Part shown: positions 1 to 9,823 of the stretch, in pieces
Layout of the letters: every line of letters starts with the position of its first letter
Numbering within the stretch: position 1 is the first letter of the stretch
Source: Lucinisca nassula
Lineage: Eukaryota > Mollusca > Bivalvia > Lucinida > Lucinidae
Direction of reading: 5' to 3'
Assembly: GCA_963580285.1 (NCBI GenBank)
Contig: CAUZLF010000717.1
Span: forward strand, 186,001-250,000
DNA: 64,000 nucleotides
Translations under genes and position numbers: made by a program
The notes under the pieces: model-generated
Told to the model about the DNA's origin: nothing
Database searches by the model: none
What the model saw: the letters and a program-made list of their open reading frames with translations, nothing else

Positions 1-1040
1 TTGATTCGGCAATAGTGACCCACACAAATTGGATGGATTCTGTTTAGTAGTTACTATAGAAAGGCCGCAAAGGGACCTGAATATTATCCATCTGCATCGT
101 GGGATTTATAAGTGATAGACGAAGGCGGGTCTTGCACATGTTCAAAAACTAAAATAATGCTGAGAATTTCTATTCAGCAATAACATAATCTTCCGATACT
201 GGAAGTGGAAGGAACACACACAAAATCCGTCCTCTTTTCTGGCAATTTAAGTTTCCACAACGCCGACTTCTACTAGAATATTACCAGGTATAATACGTGC
301 GTATACTCTGGCACATAACGTAGAAAGAAGTGTGATGCTCATCAAAAACCAAAAAAGGTTGGTTACATGATAAACAAAACTTCCAAGCGAAAATTCAAAA
401 TGGCGGACAACTAACACGTGTAATGTCGGCAGAAACACACGAAATAAAGTCCATAAGAATTTCGGAATAAACAATAAGCTTAAAAAGCCTAAGTACGTTG
501 TGGAAACTCAAGGTAAGTGCAAAATCAAAAAAGAATAAAACACTTATCCGTTTATCCATTCTTCCATGGCATGTAGTTTTTTCTTTCTTTGTCAAGAGAT
601 CTGATCTCACGCGATTCTGAAAAAATAATCCCCTACCGGCGCGAAAACCGCGGTCACATGACCTGTATCGTCTGCCTATTGGTCTGATAGGTCATGTGAC
701 ATCAGTGACCAATCAGGACTCGACACTAGGGAGGTCACGGGAAAAGGGCATTTCTGGCTAGATTTTTTTTTGTCAGACTGACCCAGACCTGCGTCTGGTG
801 AAAAGGCTATAATTGTAGTGATGGGTAGTTATATTTGATATTAAAATGCCTGGTGTATCCATTCACCTATGTTTTCAATATACATTGTACATTCCCCACC
901 TTATAATTTAAGTTACCTGATGGAAGATTTGTAGTCTTGTATCACAGGTAAATGTGGCTAGAAAACTTTTTCTTATACAAACATGGTATAAACACAGCAA
1001 TACACATTCTGAAATAAACATAATATGATGTTCATATGAG
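1..1040. other. Left edge of intron 9, no gene recognised
   Basis: No convincing coding exon or repeat copy is recognised here. Short open stretches on the minus strand (247-474, 395-610) are Phe/Leu-rich, unlike a known family, and lack supporting splice sites. The interval 630-740 is GC-richer, with paired GTCACATGACC-type and CCAAT-type motifs, listed separately. If ATRIP continues to the left, this is intron; it could equally be the 5' region of another transcript. Confidence 0.3.
640..735. promoter_or_regulatory. Possible regulatory cluster: inverted CACATGAC and CCAAT motifs
   Basis: GTCACATGACCT at ~652 recurs as its exact inverted complement AGGTCATGTGAC at ~690. ATTGGT at ~679 faces CCAATCAGG at ~709. 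Local CpG content is higher than in the flanks. CACATGAC is an E-box/CLEAR-like bHLH site and ATTGG/CCAAT an NF-Y box in established knowledge. No TSS can be placed, so function is inferred only. Confidence 0.25.
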
Positions 1041-1045
1041 CCCCC

Positions 1046-1190
1046 AGGGCCAGTTGTTCAAAGCAGTTAGCTTAACAAGCTTGCTAGTGGTAAAATTGTT
1101 AACTGTTCTAGCAAGAACAATATCTAATATATAGTTATTTTTGCTGAAAAATGAGAGCAGCTTTTTGCTCACTTTTTTTAGCAAAAGCCA
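1046..1190. repeat. Foldback MITE (GGCCAGTTGTTCAAA ends), partial
   Basis: Begins with GGCCAGTTGTTCAAAGCA and carries the family's GTTAACTGTTCTAGCAAG and GCTGAAAAAATGAGCAGC blocks. The 3' half is lost. Related copies lie at ~1500-1860, ~2006-2145, 23930-24205, 32085-32310 and 48300-48510. The family's ends are the inverted GGGGCCAGTTGTTCAAA. Confidence 0.55.
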
Positions 1191-1194
1191 TATT

Positions 1195-1384
1195 GTTTGT
1201 TTGTTTGATTTGAGGTTTAATGTCCCCGTCAACACTGTAAAGGTAATTTTGGAGACGTTGCTTCTAATTTTGTGGGACTTTTACCCGACTCGAACCGCTT
1301 TGCCTGGGCAGGCTTAGATCCTCTAAGCATTTTACCAGTACTGGTGTGCGGGTCGGTTTCAGCTCTGCCTGGAAGGGGGGGGGG
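1195..1384 (-). repeat. CAAA-tailed SINE-like repeat, partial
   Basis: TTTGTTTGTTTGATTTGAGG at the left is the reversed (CAAA)n tail, followed by the shared 3' body (GTCAACACTGTAAAGGT, then GGAGACGTTGCTTC). The centre is deleted and the right end runs into a G-tract. Better copies are at 37513-37806, 47797-48100 and 52945-53274. Confidence 0.6.
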
Positions 1385-1499
1385 GGGATTTTGTCAACCC
1401 GAACAAATGTTAGGGGTGGGGTTGTCTGCCTTTACAAAAAGGGGGGATTTTGTCCAGGGGAATTATGTCCGTGATTCAGTTAACATAATGTTCAAACTC

Positions 1500-1865
1500 T
1501 GATCATTTGGTATCACAAATATGCACATAATTTTGCTGAAAAAATGTGAGCAGCTTTTGCAAATGCAAAAGCAGCTCACAATTTTTTCAGCAAAAATACC
1601 ACTTTATTACATATTTAACTTGCTAGAGTGAGTGAGTTTTATTTCCCACCAACAGCTTAGGTCATATGGAGACAGGGCCTCGGTTTAAAGACTCAGACAA
1701 AAGTCTGGAGAAGCTCGGGATCGATCCTGCGACCCCTGGTTTACAAGGCGAGGAGCGTAACCACTACACCACGGGGGCTTCTTAAACTTGCTAGAACAGT
1801 TAGCGTTTTGCCCTCTAATAAGCTCATTAACCTCACAGTGCTTTGAACAACTGGCCCCTGGTCTT
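1500..1865. repeat. Foldback MITE interrupted by a SINE
   Basis: The arms GAGCAGCTTTTGCAAATGC / GCAAAAGCAGCTCACA form a central palindrome (~1550-1590). The right end is GAACAACTGGCCCC. The SINE at 1628-1784 split the right arm after the element was in place. Confidence 0.6.
1628..1784 (-). mobile_element. tRNA-derived SINE with ACTC tail, 11-bp TSD
   Basis: Read on the minus strand, it has a tRNA-like head with A-box-like TGGTGTAGTGGTTACGC and B-box-like GGATCGATCCC. A short body follows and the tail is (ACTC)n. It is flanked by AACTTGCTAGA at 1617-1627 and 1785-1795, a perfect target-site duplication inside a foldback MITE. Truncated relatives are at ~6390-6447 and 14696-14789. Confidence 0.75.
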
Positions 1866-2005
1866 TGGAGTTTGTGACCAAGTTGAGAAATCCCAGCCTG
1901 CTCAGCTACAGACAAGCAAGAGATTTGAAATTTTGTGTATTGAAACTAGCGGTATTGTACTATCCAAGCAGTGGACAGACAGGTCCTGATCAGGTTTTGT
2001 GGATG

Positions 2006-2145
2006 CACAACTGGGTCCGGTTGCTGAAAGCCTTATTAGCTTAACAAGCTCATTAGTGGTCAAATTGATAACTGTTCTAGTAATTTCCATATCTGATATT
2101 CTGGTATTTTTGCTGAAAAAAAATGTGAGCAGCTTTTGCATTTTG
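2006..2145. repeat. Foldback MITE, partial copy
   Basis: Contains the same blocks (GGTCCGGTTGCTGAAAGC-like end, CATTAGTGGTCAAATTG, CTGAAAAAAAATGTGAGCAG) as the other GGCCAGTTGTTCAAA elements, without the second arm. Confidence 0.45.
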
Positions 2146-2408
2146 GGTTTCCCCGCATGCAATGGGTTAATCTGTGAATACTGAGGTCTGTAGAAAATGC
2201 TGGTCCCACTATGGCAACATAAACAAATTGTGACCAATCTTGAGAATTTTCATATAAAACCATTTTATGACATGAATATGACACATATCGTTTCAACATG
2301 TCTTTTTGCTCCAGCAGACTATGGCTCAAAACAGTTTAATATGCACATGGGGGCCATCTAATGAGTACAAACAATATACATTTTCATGATGAAATAATAA
2401 AATTCACT

Positions 2409-2788
2409 TTAACCTTTATCTTGCTGAATAAGACAAGCCCTACCTATGCAAACAGTGCAGATCTAGATCAGATGGTGTCTGAATAAATCATCTGATCAGG
2501 ATCTACACTGTTTGTCATTCAGTTTGCAACTTTCAATAAATAAATTACCACATGTAATTTGATTGGCTGAAAGTCTGAAATGGGTGTGGCTAAACTAGAG
2601 CTGTCAGTGAAACTGACTAGGGCCCCGGCAGCGCTATCAGAAATTTGTGGACGGACAGACGGCGCTATCAGAAATTTGTGGACGGACAGACGGATGGACA
2701 GACAGACGGACAGACAGAGTGATTACTATAGGGCACCCACACTTTCAGTGCGGGGCCCTAATTAATTTATTCTTGGGAATAAGGGTTA
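2409..2788. mobile_element. TTAA-type hairpin MITE (family H1) with nested element
   Basis: Bounded by TTAACCTTTATCTTGCTGAA and AATAAGGGTTAA, with the family's hairpin core (GATCAGATGG ... CATCTGATCAGGATC) at ~2463-2513. A ~166-bp GACA-microsatellite element (2596-2761) is inserted in the right part. Other H1 copies: 11508-11720, 24758-24965, 33367-33579, 40162-40361, 42358-42556, ~54053-54186, and 23213-23740 (split by a SINE). TTAA plus CCCTT ends suggest a piggyBac- or Kolobok-type origin. Confidence 0.65.
2596..2761 (+). mobile_element. Short GACA-microsatellite element (family D)
   Basis: Starts CTAGAGCTGTCAGTGAAACT with a subterminal TAGGGCCCCGG. It then carries a (GGACAGACGGACAGACAGA) microsatellite and ends with a palindromic TTTCAGTGCGGGGCCCTAA. 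The subterminal repeats are inverted relative to each other. Other copies are at 11969-12102 and, with long cores, at ~7790-8632. Confidence 0.6.
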
Positions 2789-2867
2789 AATTATCCAAAA
2801 TATCAATATTCACAATGACATGATACAGCCCTAGCAAACAAGACATTGATGTTCAAGCCATTTTTGG

Positions 2868-3096
2868 CTACAACTGCTTGCTGTAAAAATCCTAAAAATT
2901 TGGACACCTTTAGGACTTGCTGTAATACTCCTAAAATTTTAACGAATTTGTTTCATGATCAAGCATGGAGTCCAAAAGGTGCAGACAGAATGGCAAAGAG
3001 TATAGACCCTGATCAGACTGCTCCTTCAGGAGCAGTCTGATCTGGGTCTGCACTGTCGGCTTACATATGTCTAAATACTTAGGATCATTACGGTAA
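2868..3096. repeat. MITE family G (TACCGTAAT...ends)
   Basis: A ~220-bp repeat with CTAAAAATTTGGACACC at one end and CTTAGGATCATTACGGTA at the other, with a central hairpin AGACTGCTCC/GGAGCAGTCT. Full-length relatives are at ~20280-20493 and ~38148-38356. Confidence 0.55.
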
Positions 3097-3121
3097 GTTG
3101 TCAATTTCTCTTTCATCACTT

Positions 3122-3358
3122 GGGCCCCGTCAAGCGATTTTGGTACTTATCGCCTATGCGAGCAGCGAAGGTTCAGGCGAGCCTGCGCATTTGCGCAGTC
3201 TCGCCAGAACCTTCGCTGCTTGCTCATACAAGCAGTGAAACAAGAGAATCCTTCAGACAGAAAGCCAAATCCCTGGCCCCTCTGAATGACTGGGCATGCG
3301 CAGTTAAAATTTGTCATGACAGAATGCTCGAAGACACAAATTCGCTTGGCGGGGCTCA
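3122..3358. repeat. GC-rich MITE with GGGCCCCGTCAAGCG ends
   Basis: Inverted ends GGGCCCCGTCAAGCGATTTT and AATTCGCTTGGCGGGGCTCA. An internal palindrome surrounds CTGCGCATTTGCGCAG. A second copy is at 16311-16550, where TCATTT on both sides may be a target duplication. Confidence 0.6.
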
Positions 3359-3600
3359 TTTCTCTTTACAAAGCTGTTTTATTTCTTCCTGATGCACTTA
3401 CCTGAAGCATTCATACATAAACCTGAGACGATAATGTTACTCTTGACAAGTGATTTAAGAAGTTCTAGACAATGACATATCACTGTTGGCTCCGACTCGC
3501 ACTCTAAACAGTTGTGTATAACTTCCTCTGAAATCACTGGCCTTAGGCTGAAATAGAAAGACTTTTGTTATAGCTCCAAATGAATTTTTTTGGGTGGTTA

Positions 3601-3938
3601 TGTGTGTGTGTGTGTGAATTCGGGTTTAACGTCGCTTTCAACAATTTTTCAGTCATATCACGACGGTGTCTGGTTGCGACAGGGAGCTCAATGCTCACGT
3701 TTATAGTGCTGCCTCACTGAAGTATCATGTCCCAGACACATTACATGATACCACACCCAGTCACATTATCCTGACACTGGATCGACCAGTCCTAGCTCTA
3801 CCCCGTAAATCTGAGTGCCAAACGAGGAGCAGCTAGTACCATTTTTAACGACTTTGGTATGTCGCGGCCCGGGATCGAACCCGAGACCTCCCGTTCCCCG
3901 GAGCAGACACTCTACCAACTGAGCTATCGGGGCCGGTC
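3601..3938 (-). mobile_element. Full-length tRNA-SINE with CA tail, 13-bp TSD
   Basis: The minus-strand head carries A box TAGCTCAGTTGGTAGAGTG and B box GGGTTCGATCCCGGG. The (CA)n tail is at the left. TTTTGGGTGGTTA flanks both sides (3588-3600, 3939-3951). Near-identical copies with their own perfect TSDs are at 19310-19666 and 23336-23671. It sits inside the PLE fragment at ~3957-4520. Confidence 0.85.
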
Positions 3939-3956
3939 TTTTGGGTGGTTAGAGTC

Positions 3957-4520
3957 TATGTAATATTCATTACTCCTGTTACACACCAATACATACAAAA
4001 CGTTTTGCACAGTACAATTCATATCTTCTTTTACGTGAAAGGTTTTTTGTTTTAATTGTAAGAGAGATGCCTCAATAATATTCTTACTTAGGCCGCATCT
4101 TGGCTCATTGCATTTGCTAATGCAAGGTTGAGTCCTGTTTTTGCGAAATTCGGAGGCCAAACAGGTGACAAATTAAGAAGTAGAAAAACAGTGCATGAGC
4201 AACAAATTAGAGATCCATCAACAAGACAAATGCCTGTAAGTGCACACAATTGTTGTAAAACGGAACCTAAGTTTTCAATATTTCCGTTATACAAATTTCA
4301 TAAACATGATGTTTCAGCTAGGCTGACCAAAGAACGATACATTATTGATATTTTTACACCAAATCTAAACACTTTATGATGTGTCAAATCTTACGCATGT
4401 TGCGTACACATCTGTGCGCATATTTGCTTTGTGACGTTGATTAGAAACAGTGCATAGTTTGACACCATTATTGTCCTGAAGATCTGAAACCGGTTGGCAA
4501 TAATAAAATTACTATTAAAC
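3957..4520 (+). pseudogene. Penelope-like 3' fragment, front part inverted
   Basis: On the plus strand from ~4148 the frame reads GQTGDKLRSRKTVHEQQ and on to IFTPNLNTL, the second half of a GIY-YIG endonuclease. The first half is on the minus strand from ~4147 back to ~3957, including CTVQNVLYVLVC and NEYYI. The two halves break at the same codon, between YYI and GQTG, so a ~190-bp piece is simply inverted. The tail 4465-4520 (CCTGAAGATCTGAAACCGG) resembles PLE 3' ends. Non-functional relic. Confidence 0.65.
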
Positions 4521-4559
4521 AGTCCATGTGCTAATGTTTTTTACTTTTTACATATAATT

Positions 4560-4660
4560 ATATTGTTTCGGGACATTTCGCCACGTAAAATCGATTTAAG
4601 CCCCCCAGTGGAAATCTTTCCACTGACCGTTCCAAGGCGGTTCTTCTGTGGCGGTTTATT
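4560..4660. repeat. Dispersed repeat shared with 48690-48810
   Basis: CGTAAAATCGATTTAAGCCC, then GTTCCAAGGCGGTTCTTCTG, are shared in order with 48725-48800. The class is unknown; it may be part of a retroelement UTR. Confidence 0.4.
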
Positions 4661-4789
4661 TATGGTGTTTGTTATATATATATATATATACACATAATTC
4701 TAGTAAACAGTCTAGACTTTCATGTTCATTTGAAATAATATTTATTACTATCTGATAGTTACCTCCTATATTAATTGCACTGTAACACC

Positions 4790-5035
4790 TTGACCTGATA
4801 AAGATATACGATCTCAGGACAGGTGAGCTTTATCAGGTAAACGTGGCATTGCACGCTGGACTGCTGGAAAAAATGTAAGAGTATACAAGGGGATTAACTG
4901 ATAAATAGAAAACCAGATTCATGTCATTTGATATCAAGTTTATCAGGCTCGACTTCGGCAAGCCTCGCGATTCTACAAGCGTTCTGGAAGCCTTGCCTGA
5001 TAAACTGATATCAAAAGACACGAATCTGATATTCT
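4790..5035. repeat. Two foldback palindromes
   Basis: CCTGATAAAG...CTTTATCAGG spans 4797-4840. A larger palindrome has arms at 4915-4951 and ~4995-5029 (CAGATTC.TGTC.TTTGATATCA and complement), with ~35-bp arms at more than 85% identity by eye. Probably MITE cores. Confidence 0.5.
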
Positions 5036-5740
5036 GCTTTACTCATTCACTCATGTACTTACCTGAGGAGTTGCTGTTCATCAGCATGGCTAGCCAATAT
5101 TGTAAGTACATACAGGGAAGTTTTTACTATCTCTATACTGAATAGGTGGCCCTGTTTAGTGAATAAAAAGACAGCAGTCAAGAAAACAATACACAAGCTA
5201 AAGCATAGAAAAACACACAAAATGACCAATGCAACCAGGAAAGACTCGTATCAGCCTGCCCATCCTGTCAGTCTGATCAGTTTTACTTTATTGATTTTAG
5301 ATTTGCCCACAATTTATAAGACTCCTGCAAACAAGGTAGACCTTAATAGGACTGTCCAGATGTGCAGGCTGATTTGGATTTTTGCTGGCGCATTGCCTTA
5401 AAACAAAATTTCTGACTGTATGATTAATATGCACAGTTCAAAAGCTATGCTTTGCATCAAAAGAAAGCAATGAAAAAATGCCCTAATTTACAAGGGTCAT
5501 AACTCATGAAGTATTTTTCAGAATTTATTCAGAAGTCAATCAGGATATCTCATCACTACCAATCTATTCACCAGGTTTCAAGGCTTTTACTTCAACAGTT
5601 TTTGAGATAATTTGCTGAAAACATTTCATCCATCTTTTTTTTTCAAAGGGTCAGAACTCAGACAGGGGCATAATCCTGATGAGAAAAAATACGTTTCAGC
5701 TATTGTTTCATGAGGCATCCATATATGAAATTTCAAAACC
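5036..5740. other. Intron sequence, no feature seen
   Basis: AT-rich with no splice-bounded exon and no repeat I could match elsewhere in the window, apart from generic GGGCATAACTC/GGTCATAACTC phrases typical of the core-repeat elements. Confidence 0.4.
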
Positions 5741-5748
5741 CTAGCATG

Positions 5749-5790
5749 TTACAGTGTTGACACGGTCGTTAAGCCTCATATCAAACAAAC
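5749..5790 (+). mobile_element. 42-bp stub of CAAA-tailed SINE with 14-bp TSD
   Basis: Only the last 42 bp of the SINE (TTACAGTGTTGACACGG to TCAAACAAAC) are present, flanked by perfect AAAACCCTAGCATG repeats at 5735-5748 and 5791-5804. A clear 5'-truncated target-primed insertion. Confidence 0.75.
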
Positions 5791-5974
5791 AAAACCCTAG
5801 CATGCACGGTTCAAAAGTTATACCATGTATCAAAAAGTGTAACAGATGGACAAACAGATGGATCAATACCCAAGAAGCAATATACCCCTGCAACTTCTTC
5901 AAAGTTGGGGGCATAGCTACAATTTTCAATACAGGTATCCACTAAATCATACAATATTTTTTTTTTCATTTTAG

Positions 5975-6262
5975 ATTTGTTTGTTTGTTTGATTGGAGGT
6001 TTAAGGTCCCCATCAACACTGTAAAGGTCATTTTGGAGACGTTGCTTCCAATTTTGTGGGACTTTTACCCGACATTGAGATGAAATGACATCTCAAGCCC
6101 AATGAAACCAGTAGGGTTTATAAGCATGGACGGACCGACTCGCATTGCTTTGCCTGGGCAGGCTGAGATCCTCTAAGCGGTTTACCAGTACTCGTATGCA
6201 GGGCAGATTCAGCTCTGCGTGGAAGCATCATGCAGCCCATATATTTCTTCAAGAGGGGGCCG
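5975..6262 (-). repeat. CAAA-tailed SINE-like repeat
   Basis: Near-complete ~290-bp copy: reversed (CAAA)n tail at the left, GGAGACGTTGCTTCC, CCGACATTGAGATGAAATG, and the TTTACCAGTACTCGT block. The right end is AAGAGGGGGCCG. No clear TSD. Confidence 0.65.
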
Positions 6263-6458
6263 TCATTTTAGATTTAAAATTTTCACTAAAAGCATTGTAT
6301 AGAAAGATGCCATAATGTTTTACAAACTTTGAAAGTGATTTGTGTGTTGTGACTGTCATACAAAAACTAGAACACAACTTGACATTAAGTGAGTGAGTGA
6401 GTGTTTGAGTTTTATGTCCCACCAACAGCTAAGGTCATATGGAGATGGGAACTTGACA

Positions 6459-6700
6459 TTAAGGGGAATGGGAACACCTTCAGCGGAGGCAACTCCTGCA
6501 AAAGTATTTTTGTCTTCCATGTCAACAGGGATCAACTTTTAAAGGAAAGAATTTGCTCCTGAGGAGCAAATTCTTTCCTTTAAGAGTAGACCCCTTTTTC
6601 TGTGTGACAGGGCTTATAGTAAAGCGAACAGGAAGTCCAGAAAGTTGTCCCCCTTCAAAAAATGGTGGAAAAATCTACCAGGTGTTCCCATTCCCCTTAA
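6459..6700. mobile_element. TTAA-flanked MITE, family H3, intact
   Basis: Bounded by TTAA, with perfect 19-bp terminal inverted repeats AAGGGGAATGGGAACACCT. The core is a hairpin AAAGGAAAGAATTTGCTCC / GGAGCAAATTCTTTCC at ~6540-6585. The TTAA target points to piggyBac-type mobilisation. Relatives: 38650-38895, and the amplified array at 34722-35700. Confidence 0.75.
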
Positions 6701-7649
6701 ATTATAACCATGCAAAAAGGGTACACACCAGTATAATGAAGCACTACTTGCTTTAAGTTAAGAGTGTCTTACCATGCTAAACCCGGATATACCCTTTTTT
6801 GCTTAAATTTAAGGGTGTCTTACCATGTTGAACCTGGATATACACTTTTTTGAAAATCGTATAGATCTAGATCAGGTGGCTTCTCCAGCCGATGATCAAG
6901 ATCTATACTGTTTTCCATTCTGCTTCTGAATCCATGGTAAAAATTGAAATAATAATTGCGAAAAACACACCTAACTTATTCTGACCCCCTTTAACCCGTC
7001 TTACACAGTAAAACTGGGGTTTACAGGAGAATACAATATTTTTAGTATTTCTCCTCAAATCTTAGATTGTGGGTATTTGTTCAAACCACCTCACCAAGGC
7101 AGTTTAATGAGTTCCCACAATCTATGTTTTGAGTAGAAATATGAAAAATATCATTTTTTTTCTGAAAATATTCATTTTTTGGTGGCAAAATTTTCAATAT
7201 ACATTTAACCCATTGTATGCGGGAAACCCCTAGAGCAGTACCTTGACAAACAGAACGCGGCATTTGATCAGTGCCTGCACTATTTTCTAACAGAATTTTC
7301 CATCAAAAAGAGAATAAGAAGGAAAAAATAGGTCCGACACCCCTTACATGACAAATGGACTTGTCCAACATATAGCAATGGAAGAGTCCACTAGCATAAA
7401 ATGGGTTAAATAGTCATGTTTTCATAATGGCAACAGAAATGGCTGAAAATCAGACAGGAGTGTATCATACTCAATTATTCAGCATGGTGGGAGTTAAGCA
7501 CCACTTGTAAAAGGAATGGCTACATATTTTGGGTAAGGCAACTCTTTCAAAAATATTTTTAACACCCACCTGAAGGAAAAGAATGTTAACAAAAGGTGTA
7601 TTCCTTATAAAAATGGCAAAAAATTGCATGTGTATCCAGTCTCCTTAAA

Positions 7650-8632
7650 ACGTAGTGATTTAACTGCCCCTTTTGGGACCACCTGTGCCTGAGGAGTTTG
7701 GGAATAAGTCCCAGTAAATTACCATGATTGTGAAAAATAACTCTAAATAGGGAAAATACAGACCATTTTTGTATTTGGAATGCTGCCTGTATTCAGATGT
7801 AAAACCAGGAATAAGAAAGTTATGGAGGAATAATAAAAAAAATTGTGGACGGACAGACAGACAGACAGACGGACAGACAGAGTGATTACTATAGGGCACC
7901 CACACTCGCGTGTGACACTTCGTCACATTATGGTTAACATTTCTGCCAAGTAATATTTAAATCCATCCAGGAATTATAACAAAGTTATTAATTGGACACA
8001 GGAAAGACCCTTTGTTGACCTTTAACATCTAAGTAATATTTAAATCCATCCAGGAATAATAACAAAGTTATTAATTGGACACAGGAAAGACCCTTTTTTG
8101 ACCTTTAACCTCTAAGTATGACCTTGACCTTTGAGGTACCGCGTGTGACACTTCGTCACATTATGGTTAACATTTCTGCCAAGTAATATTTAAATCCATC
8201 CAGGAATAATAACATATTAATTGGACACAGGAAAGACCCTTTTTAGACCTTTAACCTCTAAGTATGACCTTGACCTTTGAGGTACGGACCTGAGTCTTGC
8301 GCGCAACACTCCATCACATTATGGTTAACATTTCTGCCAAGTAATATTTAAATCCATCCAGGAATAAGAAAGTTATGGAGGACTAATAAAAAAATTTGTA
8401 GACCGACAGACCTTTAACCTCTAAGTATGACCTTGACCTTTGAGGTACGGACCTGAGTCTTGCGCGCAACACTCCATCACATTATGGTTAACATTTCTGC
8501 CAAGTAATACATGTATTTAAATCCATCCAGGAATAAGAAAGTTATGGAGGATAAAAAAATTTGTGGACGGACAGACGGACAGACAGACAGAGTGATTACT
8601 ATAGGGCACCCACACTTTCAGTGCGGGGCCCT
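7650..8632 (+). mobile_element. Core-repeat element with GACA microsatellites (family D, long)
   Basis: Repeats of a ~160-235-bp unit (TTATGGTTAACATTTCTGCC, AAATCCATCCAGGAATAA, AAGTATGACCTTGACCTTTG) occur at ~7927, 8163, 8322 and 8486. GACA/GACGG tracts are at 7845-7880 and 8565-8590. The element ends at the family D palindromic terminus GTGCGGGGCCCTAA at 8632. Confidence 0.55.
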
Positions 8633-8634
8633 AA

Positions 8635-9123
8635 CTAGAAATGCATCCATAGGATACGGATGCCCCCGCCTGAAAATGTGTCTATGTTTGTATTTATCCA
8701 TAGAAAGTTATTGAAGGTGTTTAAGTTTTGGACCTTTTTTTCACATTTGACCTCTAAGTATGACCTTGACCTTTGAGGTAAGGACCTTGGTTTTGTGTGG
8801 GGCAGATTGTCTCATGATAGCCAACATTTCTGTCAAGTAATTTGAAAATCCATCCAGAAATAAGAAAGTTATTGACTGTGTTTAAGTTTCGAATCCTTTT
8901 TTTGACCACTGATCTCCAAGTATGACCTTGACCTTGGAGGTACGGACCTGGGTTTTGCACGTGACACATCGTCTTATGATTGTTAAAATTTCTACAAAGT
9001 AATTTCAAAATCCATCAAGAAATAAGAAAGTTATTGACTGCGTTTAAGTTTCGGATGGAAGAACGAACGGACAGGGGCAACGCTACATGCCCTTCAACCA
9101 TTCTTCGAATGGCGGGGGCATAA
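8635..9123 (+). mobile_element. Core-repeat element family E, abutting family D
   Basis: Starts CTAGAAATGCATCC, with subterminal GATGCCCCCGCC. It holds ~2.5 copies of a ~172-bp unit (TATGACCTTGACC, CATCCAGAAATAAGAAAG). It ends with an ACGG-type run and the inverted GGCGGGGGCATAATAA. It begins 3 bp after family D's 3' end, head to tail. Confidence 0.55.
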
Positions 9124-9171
9124 TAAAAGGAGTGAAATGTCCCACATTTTAAGCTCTTACAGCAAACTTAC

Positions 9172-9802
9172 TTTTCTACCAGGGTCAGCCAATTTTATCA
9201 ATTTCTTTAACAGATGCAAATCTTCTAGATAGTCTTTTGGTAGATGTACTCTGTGCTCCTCTGTGCTACATGTGGATATAGACTGCTTCTCGGACTTATT
9301 ACTTCCAGAAGTGTCGCTGATCTCTTCTGCAGACTGGGCACTTAACAATACAGTTCTTACACTCCGACATGAAGTCAGTATGTGTAATGTTCTCAAGGAA
9401 GCTAGAGCTAAACTTTCTAAATTATTAGCGTATGTTGTGGAGTCTTTTAAAAACACACCTAAAGATGATTCAACAGAACTATCAAAGCTTCCAGATGAAC
9501 TGGAAGTGGTAGATGGACTTGCTTCAAAACTTTCCTTAGAACTCTCTATCATTTTCAAGTAATGCGATAAATAGTCATTCAAAAGTGGTAAAATTAAAAC
9601 AGCCTGATCTAAGGAGTGGTTATCACTAGTAGTAAGTCGGTCCACTACATCTGTATTGGCTGAGGGGGAGTCCTGTTCAGATTTGTCGGGCTCCAACATC
9701 TTAGTGAGACCACGCACAGCAATGCTGAAGTGTTCTAATGAGACAATGCTGCTGGTTTCTGGCTTCTCCTGAGCTTCAAGCAGTGTCTGGACATCAGAAA
9801 TC
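9172..9802 (-). CDS. ATRIP: ATRIP exon 9, long helical exon
   Basis: Encodes residues 491-701, the longest exon. It starts with ISDVQTLLEAQEK and ends LLKKLIKLADPGRK. Two parts resemble the human protein: AVLILPLLNDYLSHYL (human HFLPLVQFFIGLHCQAL) and LASLRTLHILTSCRSVRTVL (human TALSILQHLVCHSGAVVSLL). A Ser/Thr-rich insert lies between them. The closing helix matches human QCLKVLVKLAEN. In the family this is part of the HEAT/ARM-like domain. The acceptor is GTTATGCAG|GATT and the donor AGAAAA|GTAAGT. The acceptor lies just 22 bp from the end of a transposon-like element, whose sequence supplies the region where the branch point should be. Confidence 0.88.
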
Positions 9803-9823
9803 CTGCATAACAATGAAAACACT

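Noticed and set aside
247..610. Minus-strand small membrane-like ORFs at the left edge
   Set aside because: Composition is that of AT-rich non-coding DNA, the two overlap in different frames, and no homologue or splice pattern supports them.
3870..3935. Functional tRNA gene
   Set aside because: A and B boxes are present, but the acceptor stem is not preserved and the unit continues into a SINE body with CA tail and TSDs. The same applies at 10340-10420, 19590-19660, 23600-23670, 27029-27110 and 34650-34716.
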